DNA of 64,000 bases from Micromonospora sp. DSM 45708 (GTDB taxonomy: Bacteria > Actinomycetota > Actinomycetes > Mycobacteriales > Micromonosporaceae), in the NCBI RefSeq assembly GCF_039566955.1, contig NZ_CP154796.1:1240001-1304000 (forward strand), written 5' to 3'. The notes beneath the pieces were generated by a model. It made no database searches, was not told the origin of the DNA, and worked only from the letters and a program-made list of their open reading frames with translations. Below, piece by piece: positions 35,442-44,077 of this stretch. Position 1 is the stretch's first letter. Each line of letters opens with the position of its first letter. Position numbers and translations under genes: made by a program.

Positions 35442-37238
35442 TCATGAGCGTTCGGTCGAGAGTTGGGGGGATCCGCCGTTCTCGGCCTTCGCCAGCAGGT
35501 CGCGGAAGCGCCCCGCGCCGGCCACCGGCGAGGCCCATCCGGCGGTGGCCTCGACCAGCCGGGTCTCCGGCCGTTCCAACCAGGACAGGATCCGCTCGGT
35601 CTCCTCGGCGGTGGCCGCCGGCACCGGGCCGTGCCCGGGCAGCACCGTCTCGGCGGTGGCCCGGATCGCCGCGATGGTCGGTCGTGGGTGGACACCGGGC
35701 GGCGACACGCCGGCCCCGGCGAGCCGCCCGTGCCGGACCAGCGCCAGCTCCCAGCCGCCCCGGGCGGCGGGCCGGGCGGCGGCCAGCTCGGCGATGCCGG
35801 TCAACGCCGCCAGGCGCTGCATCCGGACCGCCGCCCGCAGCACCGCGGCCAGTCGACCACGGACCACGGCTGCCTCCTCGTAGCGGTGCGCCGCGGCGAG
35901 CACCTCGATCCGGGCGAGCAGGGCGTCGACCACCACGGCGGGATCGTCGCGGGTGGCGGTGCGGAACGGGGTGGCGGCGGCGTGTTCGTACTCCTCCGGG
36001 GTGATCCGGTGCTCGCAGGGCGCCGGGCAGCGACCCAGCTCGGCCAGCGCGCAGGCCGGCATCGTGGTGCGCCGGGAGAGCCGGTGGGTGCACTGGCGCA
36101 GCGGCACCGCGTCGTGGAAGCCGGCGGCGGCCAGCTCCGCGGCCTGCTTGGACCGGAACGGGCCGAGGTAGGCCGTGTCGGTGGGGCCGAGGTCGCGGAC
36201 GACCGACAACCGGGGGTACGCCTCGTCGGTGAGCTTCAGCCAGACCTGGCGCTCGGGATACTTCGACCGGCGGTTGTACGGCGGGGCGTGCGCGGCGATC
36301 AGCCGCAGCTCGCGCACCTCGGCCTCCAGCGAGTGGGCGCACTCGACCGCCTCCACCCGCTCGGCGGCGGCCAGCATCTCGGAGATCCGGGCGCGTTTCT
36401 CGCCGGCGGTGAAGTAGCTGCGCACCCGGGTGGCGATGTCGCCGGACGTGCCGACGTAGAGCGGCCGGTCGTCGGCGGCCCGGAAGATGTAGACGCCGGG
36501 CACCTTCGGCAGCCCCTCGGCCAGGTGCCGCTTGCGCCGCTGGGTCGGGGTGACCGCCCGGGCGAACTCGATCGCCTCGCCGACCGTGTCGACCCGGTGC
36601 CCGCCGAGCCGGCCGATCAGCCCGTGCAGCACGTCGACGGTGGCCTTGGCGTCGTCAAGCGCCCGGTGGGTGGGCTGCGTCGCGGTGCGGAAGTAGCCGG
36701 CCAGCGTGCCCAGCTTGCGGTTGGGCACCTCGTCGCGGGTGAGCACCCGCCGGGCCAGCGCGGCGGTGTCCAGCACCCGCGGGTTGGGCCAGCGGTAGCC
36801 GTGCTTCGCGCAGGCGGCCTTGAGGAAGCCCACGTCGTAGGGGGCGTTGTGGGCGACCAGCACGGCGTCGGTGAGGAACTCCAGGAAACTCGGCAGCACC
36901 TGCTCGATCGGCGGGGCGGGCAGCAGCATCGCCTGGGTGATCCCGGTCAGCACGGTGATGAACGGCGGGATCGGCACGCCCGGGTTGACCAGCGTGGCGA
37001 GCACGCCCAGCTCCTCGCCGCCGCGGACCTTCACCGCGCCGATCTCGGTGATCCCGCCGCCGTCCGGCGCGCCGCCGGTGGTCTCCAGGTCGACCACCAC
37101 GAAGGTGGTCGCGTAGAGCGGCAGCGCGGGGTCGACGCCGCTGCCCGCCGACCGGTCCAGACCGGCCAGCGCCTCCTGGACGTACTCCGTTCCCGTCACC
37201 AGCGGGACGGTAACGGCACGGTCCGACACTCGCGTCAC
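35442..37238 (-). CDS. DEDD exonuclease (DnaQ epsilon-like) fused to a UvrC-like GIY-YIG domain
   Basis: This 598-residue protein has an N-terminal DEDDh exonuclease (about 45-205: FVVVDLETTGG, VAHNAPYDVGFLKAAC, HRALDDAKAT). A GIY-YIG nuclease follows (about 245-330: GVYIFRAADDRPLYVGTSGDIATRVRSYFTAGEKR), then a UvrC-like region with Cys residues (PACALAELGRCPAPCEH). It corresponds to Rv2191 and to a widespread actinobacterial family probably acting in DNA repair; its exact role is not known to me. The GTG at 37238 or the one at 37229 (GGAG 8 nt upstream) may start it. It is divergent from the NYN gene. Confidence 0.9.
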   Translation of the reverse strand: MTRVSDRAVTVPLVTGTEYVQEALAGLDRSAGSGVDPALPLYATTFVVVDLETTGGAPDGGGITEIGAVKVRGGEELGVLATLVNPGVPIPPFITVLTGITQAMLLPAPPIEQVLPSFLEFLTDAVLVAHNAPYDVGFLKAACAKHGYRWPNPRVLDTAALARRVLTRDEVPNRKLGTLAGYFRTATQPTHRALDDAKATVDVLHGLIGRLGGHRVDTVGEAIEFARAVTPTQRRKRHLAEGLPKVPGVYIFRAADDRPLYVGTSGDIATRVRSYFTAGEKRARISEMLAAAERVEAVECAHSLEAEVRELRLIAAHAPPYNRRSKYPERQVWLKLTDEAYPRLSVVRDLGPTDTAYLGPFRSKQAAELAAAGFHDAVPLRQCTHRLSRRTTMPACALAELGRCPAPCEHRITPEEYEHAAATPFRTATRDDPAVVVDALLARIEVLAAAHRYEEAAVVRGRLAAVLRAAVRMQRLAALTGIAELAAARPAARGGWELALVRHGRLAGAGVSPPGVHPRPTIAAIRATAETVLPGHGPVPAATAEETERILSWLERPETRLVEATAGWASPVAGAGRFRDLLAKAENGGSPQLSTERS

Positions 37239-37325
37239 TCCGGTCCCGCCGCTACCACGGGGGTACGATGAGAGATCGGCTCACTCACCGGGCGGTGGGC
37301 CCGTTCGGGGTGGGAGACTTGCCAC

Positions 37326-38723
37326 ATGCCCCTCACCGAGCCGCACGACGACCACTCCTCGGCGGAGGAGCCGGTGGTCGGCGCGCCCGAGGCCGGTGAG
37401 GACCCGTCGCTGCCCGAGCCCGAGCCCACGCTCCCCGAGCCGGTCCGACAGCGGATCGTCACGCTGACCGCCGCGGTCCTGCCCGGCCTGCCCGGCGACG
37501 AGGTGCCGGTGCCGTTGCGCCGGGTCGCCAAGTTCGCCCCCAACCGCCGCGCCCGGCTCGGCGCTCCGGCGATCGCCGCCCAGCTCACCGCCGACCCGCT
37601 GTTCCGGCAGCGGGTCACCGCCCGGGTGCTCGCCGACGCCGGTGATCTCGGCGCGGCGGTGGTGGAGGGCACCGCGCCGGCCGCCGCCGACCCGGTCGAG
37701 GTGGCCGCCCTGGCCTACCTGGCCCGGCCCCGGGGCTGGCGGGAGCTGATCGAGGCCAGCGGCGAGGCGGTACGCGCCGAGGCGGACAGCGCGGTCGTGG
37801 CCGAGCTGGTCCGGGAGGCCGAGCAGCGGGCCACCCGGGCCGAGCACGACCGGGCGGTGGCCCGGGTCGAGGCCGAGAAGCTCCGCGACGAGCTGGCCCG
37901 GGTCCGGGAGGAGCTGGGCCAGCTCCGCGAGGAGGCCCGCCAGTTGGCCCGTACCCTGCGGGAGACCCAGACCCGCGAGCGCCGGGCCGCCGAGCTGCTG
38001 GCCACCGAACGGGGCCGGGCGGCCCGCGCGGCGGCCGACGCGGACGCCGAGCTGCGCCGCGCCCGGGCCCGACTGGCCGAGGCGGAGGCCGCCGCCGGGG
38101 TGGCCCGGGCCAGCGCCAAGGAGGCCCGCTCCGTCGACGACGCCCGGCTGTGGCTGCTGCTGGAGACGATCGGCCAGGCCGCGGTCGGGCTGCGCCGGGA
38201 GTTGGCGCTCGACCCGGTGGACACGCTGCCGGCGGACTTCGTCGCCGACGCGTTCGCCGACCAGCCGGGCGCCGCGCCGGCCGGAGTGGCGACCCGGGCC
38301 CGCGACACCGACGACCCGGCCCGCCTCGACCAGCTCCTCGCGCTGCCCCGGGCGCACCTGGTGGTGGACGGCTACAACGTCACCAAGCGCGGCTTCGGTG
38401 AGATGTCGCTGGAGCAGCAGCGCAAGCGGCTGATCACCGGGTTGGGCGGGATCGCGGCGCAGACCGGGGACGAGGTCACCGTGGTCTTCGACGGCGCGGA
38501 GCGGATCCACGGGCTGCCGCCGTCGCCGCGCGGGGTGCGGGTGCTCTTCTCCCGCAAGGGCGAGACCGCGGACGAGCTGATCCGCCGGCTGGTCCGCGCG
38601 GAGCCGGCCGGCCGGCCGGTGGTGGTGGTCTCGTCGGACCGCGAGGTCGCCGACGGGGTACGCCGGCACGGCGCGTACCCGCTCGGCGCCGACTCGCTGC
38701 TGCGCCGGCTCGCCCGCTCCTGA
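37326..38723 (+). CDS. NYN (PIN-like) domain ribonuclease-type protein
   Basis: The 465-residue protein has an acidic disordered start and a helical region (about 35-150). A long Arg/Glu/Ala coiled coil (about 165-275: EAEKLRDELARVREELGQLREEARQLARTL) and a C-terminal YacP/NYN domain (about 345-465) follow. The nuclease acidic residues are visible in LVVDGYNVTKRGFGEM, VTVVFDGAE and VVSSDREVADG. Relatives such as Bacillus Rae1 cut mRNA on the ribosome. The coiled coil suggests dimerisation or ribosome contact. It starts at ATG 37326 with GGGAG upstream. Confidence 0.86.
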   Translation: MPLTEPHDDHSSAEEPVVGAPEAGEDPSLPEPEPTLPEPVRQRIVTLTAAVLPGLPGDEVPVPLRRVAKFAPNRRARLGAPAIAAQLTADPLFRQRVTARVLADAGDLGAAVVEGTAPAAADPVEVAALAYLARPRGWRELIEASGEAVRAEADSAVVAELVREAEQRATRAEHDRAVARVEAEKLRDELARVREELGQLREEARQLARTLRETQTRERRAAELLATERGRAARAAADADAELRRARARLAEAEAAAGVARASAKEARSVDDARLWLLLETIGQAAVGLRRELALDPVDTLPADFVADAFADQPGAAPAGVATRARDTDDPARLDQLLALPRAHLVVDGYNVTKRGFGEMSLEQQRKRLITGLGGIAAQTGDEVTVVFDGAERIHGLPPSPRGVRVLFSRKGETADELIRRLVRAEPAGRPVVVVSSDREVADGVRRHGAYPLGADSLLRRLARS

Positions 38724-38884
38724 CCCGCTCGCGCCACTTCGGCGTACTGGTGGCTGGATGATCGTTTTCGGGGTGGGTGCTGCCTCGTTGTCCGGTTCTG
38801 TCGTACCCGGCGCATAGCCTTCCGGTGACCGACGGTGGTGGTCCCTTCCCCGACCGCCACCGGCGACCGCGTCAGGAGGCGTTC

Positions 38885-39112
38885 ATGCTCATCGACTGCG
38901 ACGGCTGCGGCATCCGCGGCGCCGGCTGCTCCGGGTGCCTGGTGACCGCGCTGCTCGACTCCGACTCCCCGGCGGCCGACCTGGGTCCGGCCGAGCACCG
39001 GGCGATCGAGGTGTTCGCCCGGGCCGGCTTCGACGTGGAGGTGCTGCCACCGGAGGCCGCACCCGCACCCGCACCCGCACCCCGCCGCGCCGTCCGCCGC
39101 CGGGTGGCCTGA
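38885..39112 (+). CDS. Small Cys-rich conserved actinobacterial protein
   Basis: The 75-residue product starts MLIDCDGCGIRGAGCSGCLVTALLD, with four Cys in the first 18 residues (CDGC, CSGC) that could hold one metal. The middle is helical (LGPAEHRAIEVFARAGFDVEVLP), and the last 20 residues are Ala/Pro repeats followed by Arg. ATG 38885 has a strong Shine-Dalgarno sequence (CAGGAGG). I recall similar small proteins next to peptidase or NlpC genes in other actinomycetes. The function is unknown. Confidence 0.8.
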   Translation: MLIDCDGCGIRGAGCSGCLVTALLDSDSPAADLGPAEHRAIEVFARAGFDVEVLPPEAAPAPAPAPRRAVRRRVA

Positions 39113-39221
39113 GTTCTCCGCGCGCCGCCCGCCGCCGGGTGGCCCGACTCCGTCCGGGCACCCGGGCCGTCCCACCGCGCCCGGGCAATAGGATGGGCGG
39201 TCACGGCGGGAGGGGAGCGGC

Positions 39222-39260
39222 ATGACGCGGACGGGTCGCGACGGCGGGGTGGGGCGGTGA
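39222..39260 (+). CDS. Possible 12-residue leader peptide overlapping the M48 protease start
   Basis: ATG 39222 is preceded by a very strong Shine-Dalgarno sequence (GGAGGGGAGC). It opens a 12-codon frame (MTRTGRDGGVGR) whose TGA at 39258-39260 overlaps the GTG start of the protease gene in a GTGA junction. TAGGAT at 39189-39194 may be the -10 box. Translation of the protease may depend on this leader. The alternative is that the annotated region simply has a chance short frame. Confidence 0.4.
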   Translation: MTRTGRDGGVGR

Positions 39261-40516
39261 CCCCGCGCGGCTGGGCGCTGCTGACCCTGGCCGGGCTGGC
39301 GGTGGCGTTGGTCGTCACCGTGGCGCTGCTGGTGCCGTGGAGCCGGCCGCCGGCGCCCCGCGCCGACCAGCTCGCCGCGCTGCGGGCACTCCCGGTCGAG
39401 CAGGTGGCCCGCGGCCGGGCGTTCCAGGGCGCGTTGCGGCCGGCCGGCTGGTCCGCGCTCGCGGTCGGGCTGGTGGTGGCGCTGCTGCTCGGGCTCACCC
39501 CGCTGGGCGGGCGCCTGGTCGAGCTGGCCGGCCGGCCCTTCGGCGGGCACTGGGTGGCCCAGGCCGTGCTCGGCGGGTTGGGCGTCATGTTCCTCGCCGA
39601 CCTGCTCACCCTGCCGTTCGCGGCGTGGCGGCGCACCGTGCTGGTCCGCTACGGGCTGAGCACCCAGGACTGGCGTGGCTGGACGGTCGACCTGCTCAAG
39701 TCGTACGCGGTCAGCGCGGTCATCGGCGCGCTCGTCCTGCTCGCCTTCTACGCGGTCGTCCGGCTCACCCCCCGGTGGTGGTGGGCGTACGGCGCGGCCG
39801 GCGCCGCCGCCTTGGTGGTGATCCTGTCGTTCGTGCTGCCGGTGCTCGTCGAACCGGTGTTCAACCGGTTCACCCCGATGGAGCCGGGTCCGCTGCGCAC
39901 GGAGCTGACCAGCATGGCCGCCCGGGACGGGGTCCCGGTCCGCGACGTGCTGGTCGCCGACGCGTCCCGACGGACCCGGGCGGTCAACGCCTACGTCTCC
40001 GGGCTCGGGCCGACCCGGCGGGTGGTGGTCTACGACACGCTGCTGCGGGAGGCGGAGCCGGCGGAGGTGACCAGCGTGGTCGCCCACGAGCTGGGGCACG
40101 CCAAGGACCGCGACGTGTGGACCGGCACGCTCATCGGCGCGCTCGGTGCCGCCGCCGCGGTGGTGGCGCTCTACCTGGTGGGCTCCTGGACGCCGCTGCT
40201 GCGGCTGGCCGGCGTCGACTCCATCGTCCAGCCGCGGGCGTTCCCGCTGCTCATCGCGCTGGTCACGGTGGCCGGTCTGGTCGCCACCCCGGTGCAGGCG
40301 CTGGTCTCCCGACGGGTGGAGGCCCGGGCCGACGCGCACGCGCTGGCGCTCACCGGCGACCCGGCGACGTTCGAGGCGATGCAGCGCCGGCTGGCCGGGG
40401 TGAACCTGGCCGACCCCGACCCGCCGCGCGGGGAGTACCTCTGGTCGGCGTCCCACCCCTCCACCGTGGAGCGGATCGCCGCCGCCCGCGCCTACGCCAG
40501 GGAGTCCGGCCGATGA
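39257..40516 (+). CDS. M48 family membrane metalloprotease (Ste24/CAAX-type)
   Basis: The 419-residue protein has an N-terminal hydrophobic helix, several further helices and the zinc motif HELGH (277-281) in SVVAHELGHAKDRDVWTG. The third ligand region is VEARADAHALALTGDPATFEAM. This is the Ste24/HtpX class, which removes damaged membrane proteins or processes peptides. The NAYVSGLGPTRRVVVYDTLL element is typical of Ste24. The GTG start has no Shine-Dalgarno sequence of its own beyond the leader frame. The stop overlaps the glycosyltransferase start (ATGA). Confidence 0.9.
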   Translation: MTPRGWALLTLAGLAVALVVTVALLVPWSRPPAPRADQLAALRALPVEQVARGRAFQGALRPAGWSALAVGLVVALLLGLTPLGGRLVELAGRPFGGHWVAQAVLGGLGVMFLADLLTLPFAAWRRTVLVRYGLSTQDWRGWTVDLLKSYAVSAVIGALVLLAFYAVVRLTPRWWWAYGAAGAAALVVILSFVLPVLVEPVFNRFTPMEPGPLRTELTSMAARDGVPVRDVLVADASRRTRAVNAYVSGLGPTRRVVVYDTLLREAEPAEVTSVVAHELGHAKDRDVWTGTLIGALGAAAAVVALYLVGSWTPLLRLAGVDSIVQPRAFPLLIALVTVAGLVATPVQALVSRRVEARADAHALALTGDPATFEAMQRRLAGVNLADPDPPRGEYLWSASHPSTVERIAAARAYARESGR

Positions 40517-41637
40517 GCCGCACGTTGCTGATCACCAACGACTTCCCGCCGCGCCCCGGCGGCATCCAGTCCTTCGTGCACAACCTCGCGGTGCGCCAGC
40601 CGCCCGGCTCGGTGGTGGTCTACGCGTCGAGCTGGCGGGGCGCGGAGAAGTTCGACGCCGACCAGCCGTTCGAGGTGGTCCGGGAACGCACCAAGGTGCT
40701 GCTGCCCACGCCGCTGATCGCCCGCCGGGCGGCCCGGCTGGCCCGGGCGTACGACTGCGACACGGTGTGGTTCGGCGCGGCGGCCCCGTTGGGGTTGCTC
40801 GCGCCGGGGCTGCGCCGCCGGGCCGGCATCCGCCGGGCGGTGGCGCTGACGCACGGGCACGAGGTCGGTTGGGCCGCGTTGCCCGGCGCCCGGTCGGCGC
40901 TGCGGCGCATCGGCCGGGGCGTGGACGTGACGACCTACCTCGGCGAGTACACCCGCTTGCGGCTGGCCCGGGCGTTGGACGGGTTGACCGAGCTGCGCCG
41001 CCTCGCGCCCGGCGTCGACGTGGAGACCTACCATCCCGGCGTCGACGGCGAGCGGGTCCGGGCGCGGCTCGGCCTCGCCGACCGGCCGGTGGTGGTGTGC
41101 GTGTCGCGGCTGGTGCCGCGCAAGGGGCAGGACGCGCTGATCCGGGCGTTGCCCGGGATCCGTCGCCGGGTGCCGGACGCCGCGCTGCTGGTGGTCGGTG
41201 GCGGGCCCTACCGGGCCACGTTGGAGAAGCTGGCCCGGCAGTCCGGGGTGGAGCGGGACGTGGTCTTCACCGGCTCGGTGCCCGCCGCCGAACTGCCCGC
41301 GCACTACGCCGCCGGCGACGTCTACGCGATGCCCTGCCGCACCCGCAACCGTGGCCTGGACGTGGAGGGCCTGGGCATCGTCTACCTGGAGGCGAGCGCG
41401 ACCGGGCTGCCGGTCGTGGCGGGCGACTCCGGCGGCGCGCCGGACGCGGTCCGCGAGGGGGAGACCGGGTACGTGGTCAGCGGGCGGGACACCGCCCAGC
41501 TCACCGACCGGGTGGCCACCCTGCTCGCCGACCGTGACCTCGCCCGCCAGCTCGGCGCGGCCGGCCGCGCCTGGGTCGAGCGGGAGTGGCGCTGGGAGAC
41601 CCAGGCCGAGCGGATGGCCACGCTGCTCGCCGGCTGA
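40513..41637 (+). CDS. pimB: GT4 mannosyltransferase, PimB'-like
   Basis: The 374-residue GT4 enzyme has the GDP-sugar site CVSRLVPRKGQDALIRALP and the E(x7)E region YAMPCRTRNRGLDVEGLGIVYLEASATGLPVVAGDSGGAPDAV. It opens with TLLITNDFPPRPGGIQSFVHNL. It closely follows the PimB' (Rv2188c) pattern, the second mannosyltransferase of phosphatidylinositol mannoside synthesis, acting on the inner face of the membrane. Substrate is inferred from family and conserved position. It is coupled to the M48 protease gene. Confidence 0.87.
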   Translation: MSRTLLITNDFPPRPGGIQSFVHNLAVRQPPGSVVVYASSWRGAEKFDADQPFEVVRERTKVLLPTPLIARRAARLARAYDCDTVWFGAAAPLGLLAPGLRRRAGIRRAVALTHGHEVGWAALPGARSALRRIGRGVDVTTYLGEYTRLRLARALDGLTELRRLAPGVDVETYHPGVDGERVRARLGLADRPVVVCVSRLVPRKGQDALIRALPGIRRRVPDAALLVVGGGPYRATLEKLARQSGVERDVVFTGSVPAAELPAHYAAGDVYAMPCRTRNRGLDVEGLGIVYLEASATGLPVVAGDSGGAPDAVREGETGYVVSGRDTAQLTDRVATLLADRDLARQLGAAGRAWVEREWRWETQAERMATLLAG

Positions 41638-41810
41638 CCGGCGCCCGGGCGGTTCACCGGCCACCGCCGTCCCGTCTCCGCCTCACCCGTGCGCCGCTTC
41701 CCGCCCGGACACGTCGAGCGCGCCGCCCGCCCGCCCCCGAACCGCGTCCCGCCCCGAGGGCGAGGTCGTGGCACGCCGGGCGGACGGCGCGGGCTCGTCG
41801 GCGACGACGT

Positions 41811-41830
41811 GTTAAGCGGGGGCCGCTTCT
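41811..41830. repeat. TTAAC/GGCCCC palindromic element supplying a stop codon
   Basis: The element reads GTTAAGCGGGGGCCGCTTCT on the plus strand. Its TTA at 41812-41814 is the TAA stop of the MMPL gene. It resembles the tandem elements at 46283-46336 and probably also serves as the terminator. Confidence 0.55.
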
Positions 41831-43935
41831 CTCCTCGACGCGGTGGGCGGGGCCTCCTCCTGACGCTCGGCCGTGTGACGCGACAGCCGTCCCGGCCACC
41901 AGACACGCACCCCCAGGTCCAGGGTCAGCGCCGGGATCAGCAGGCTGCGCACCAGGAGCGTGTCGAGCAGGATCCCGACCGCCACGATCACCCCCATCTG
42001 CACCGACGGCACCAGCGGCAGCACCAGCAGGGCGCCGAAGGTGGCCGCCAGCACCACCCCGGCGCTGGTGATCACGCCGCCGGTGACAGTCAGCGCCCGC
42101 AGCGTCCCGGGCCGGTGCCCGATCGACGCGGTCTCCTCCCGGGCCCGGGTCATCAGGAAGATCGTGTAGTCCACGCCGAGGGCGACCAGGAACAGGAACG
42201 CCTGCAACGGCACGCCGACGAACAGCCGTGGGTGGCCCATCGCGTCGAGCAGCAGCCCGGCGGCGCCCATCGCCGCCGCGTACGACAGCACCACGCTCGC
42301 CATCAGCAGCAGCGGCGCGACGAGCGCGCGCAGCAGGAGCATCAGGATCACCAGGACCACGGCGAGCACCAGCGGGATGACCACCCGGTTGTCCCGGTCC
42401 ACGGTGCGTCGCTCGTCGAGCAGCGTCGCGGTGCGCCCGCCGACGAGCGCCTGCGACCCGGGCACCGCGTGCACGGCGGTGCGCAGCCGGCCCACCGTGT
42501 CCCGGGCCGCGGCGCTGTCCGGGGCGGCGGCGAGCACCGCGGTGACGCGTACCCAACGACCGTCGGCGGACCGTTGCGGACCGCCCATCTCCGCGACGCC
42601 CGGCACCGCGCGGACCGCGCCCGCGACCAGGTCGGCCGTGCCGGCGGCGGCCAGCACCTCGACCGGCGCGGCCGACCCGCCCGGGTAGTGGGCGGCGACC
42701 AGCCGCTGACCGGCGACCGAGCCGACCTCGGTGGTGAACGACTCGTCGTCGGGCAGGCCCAGGGTGAGATTGCCGATCCCGAGGGTCAATGCGACCAGGG
42801 CGACGGCGGTGCCCACCCAGACCGGCCGCGGCCGGCGACCGACCAGGCCGGCGATCCGCTGCCACACCCCGTGGTCGACGCCGAGGTCGCGCTCGTCCGC
42901 GCCGGGCGTGTGGCGTGGCACGAACGGCCAGAACAGCCACCGCCCGCACACCACGAGCACCGCCGGCAGCAGCGTGGTCATCGCCAGCAACGCGGCCACG
43001 ATGCCGACCGCGCCGACCGGTCCCAGGCCGCGGGTGGCGGGCAGGTCCGCCGCGACGAGGCAGAGCAGCCCGAGCGCGACAGTCGCCGCGGAGGCGCAGA
43101 CCGCGCCGTACGACCGGCGCAGCGCCACCGCCATCGCGGCGTGCCGGTCGGCGTGCCGGCGCAGCTCCTCGCGGTAGCGGGCGATGAGCAGCAGGGCGTA
43201 GTCCACGCCGACGCCGAAGACCAGCACGGTGAGGATGGTCTGGCTCTGGAAGTCCACCGCCAGGCCGGCGTGCCGGGCCAGCAGGTAGACGGTGGCGCCG
43301 GCGAGCTGGTTGGCGACGCCGACCGCGAGCAGCGGCACCAACCACAGCACCGGACTGCGGTAGGTGACGAGCAGGAGCAGGGCGACGGTGACGGCGGTGG
43401 CCAGCAGCAACGCGCCGTCCATCCCGTCGAACGCGTCCCAGACGTCGCTCTCGGCGACCGCGTCGCCGGTCAGCGCGGTCCGCAGGCCGGGCGCCGCGTC
43501 GACGAGCCGGTCCTTCATGGCGCGCACCGTGTCGGCGCGTCGCTCCTCGTCGAGGGTGACCGGGAGCGAGAACAGCAGCGCCCGGCCGTCCGCGCTCGGC
43601 ACCGGCGCGGAGACCGCGCCGCCGTCGGCGTACCCGGCGAAGGCCGCCCGGTCGGCGTCGACCCGGGCCCGGTCGGCGGCGGTGAGGCCGGTGTCGCGGA
43701 CGTACACGGCGACGGCCAACTGCCGGCGGGACTCGGGGAAGGCGGCTTCGGCCCGCTGTGCGGCGCGGCTGCTCTCGACGCCGGGCGGCAACGCGCCGAG
43801 CGTCGAGTTGTCCTGCGTCTCGCCCAGCTTCAACGCGAGCGGCCCGGCGACCGCGAGCAGCGCCAGCCAGAGGACGAGAACGGCGTACTTGCCGCGGCGG
43901 CCGGCGGGCAGCCGGGCCGTTCGGTGCGGGGACAT
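41812..43935 (-). CDS. MMPL/RND family transporter
   Basis: The 707-residue membrane protein has about twelve helices in two halves. Each half carries the RND motifs (VFGVGVDYALLLIARYREELR and VALGVDYTIFLMTRAREE). MMPL proteins export lipids or drugs using the proton gradient. ATG 43935 has GAGAGGAA upstream. The gene diverges from a histidine kinase/response regulator pair; in related actinomycetes such pairs often control an adjacent MMPL exporter. The last 25 residues are charged and disordered. The substrate is unknown. Confidence 0.92.
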   Translation of the reverse strand: MSPHRTARLPAGRRGKYAVLVLWLALLAVAGPLALKLGETQDNSTLGALPPGVESSRAAQRAEAAFPESRRQLAVAVYVRDTGLTAADRARVDADRAAFAGYADGGAVSAPVPSADGRALLFSLPVTLDEERRADTVRAMKDRLVDAAPGLRTALTGDAVAESDVWDAFDGMDGALLLATAVTVALLLLVTYRSPVLWLVPLLAVGVANQLAGATVYLLARHAGLAVDFQSQTILTVLVFGVGVDYALLLIARYREELRRHADRHAAMAVALRRSYGAVCASAATVALGLLCLVAADLPATRGLGPVGAVGIVAALLAMTTLLPAVLVVCGRWLFWPFVPRHTPGADERDLGVDHGVWQRIAGLVGRRPRPVWVGTAVALVALTLGIGNLTLGLPDDESFTTEVGSVAGQRLVAAHYPGGSAAPVEVLAAAGTADLVAGAVRAVPGVAEMGGPQRSADGRWVRVTAVLAAAPDSAAARDTVGRLRTAVHAVPGSQALVGGRTATLLDERRTVDRDNRVVIPLVLAVVLVILMLLLRALVAPLLLMASVVLSYAAAMGAAGLLLDAMGHPRLFVGVPLQAFLFLVALGVDYTIFLMTRAREETASIGHRPGTLRALTVTGGVITSAGVVLAATFGALLVLPLVPSVQMGVIVAVGILLDTLLVRSLLIPALTLDLGVRVWWPGRLSRHTAERQEEAPPTASRREAAPA

Positions 43936-44033
43936 CAGGGTTCCTCTCACTCGTCGCCCGGCGCGGACCGCGGGCCCTGACTCGATCCTTCGGGCCGGCG
44001 GCCCGCCGGTCAGGGGTGCCGCCCCGACTCCGC

Positions 44034-44053
44034 CGGTGGTGCCAGCACCACCG
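44034..44053. promoter_or_regulatory. 20-bp palindrome in the divergent MMPL/histidine kinase promoter region
   Basis: CGGTGGTGC, then CA, then GCACCACCG form a perfect dyad 24 bp before the kinase start and 98 bp before the MMPL start. This is a good candidate operator for the NarL-type regulator encoded at 45343-46011, which would bind as a dimer. Confidence 0.4.
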
Positions 44054-44077
44054 ACGAACCGGCGGTGATACCGGAGA

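Noticed and set aside
38724..38884. c-di-AMP (ydaO) riboswitch before the small Cys-rich gene
   Set aside because: The family sits before some cell-wall genes in actinomycetes, but I could not find its conserved core in this 161-bp gap.
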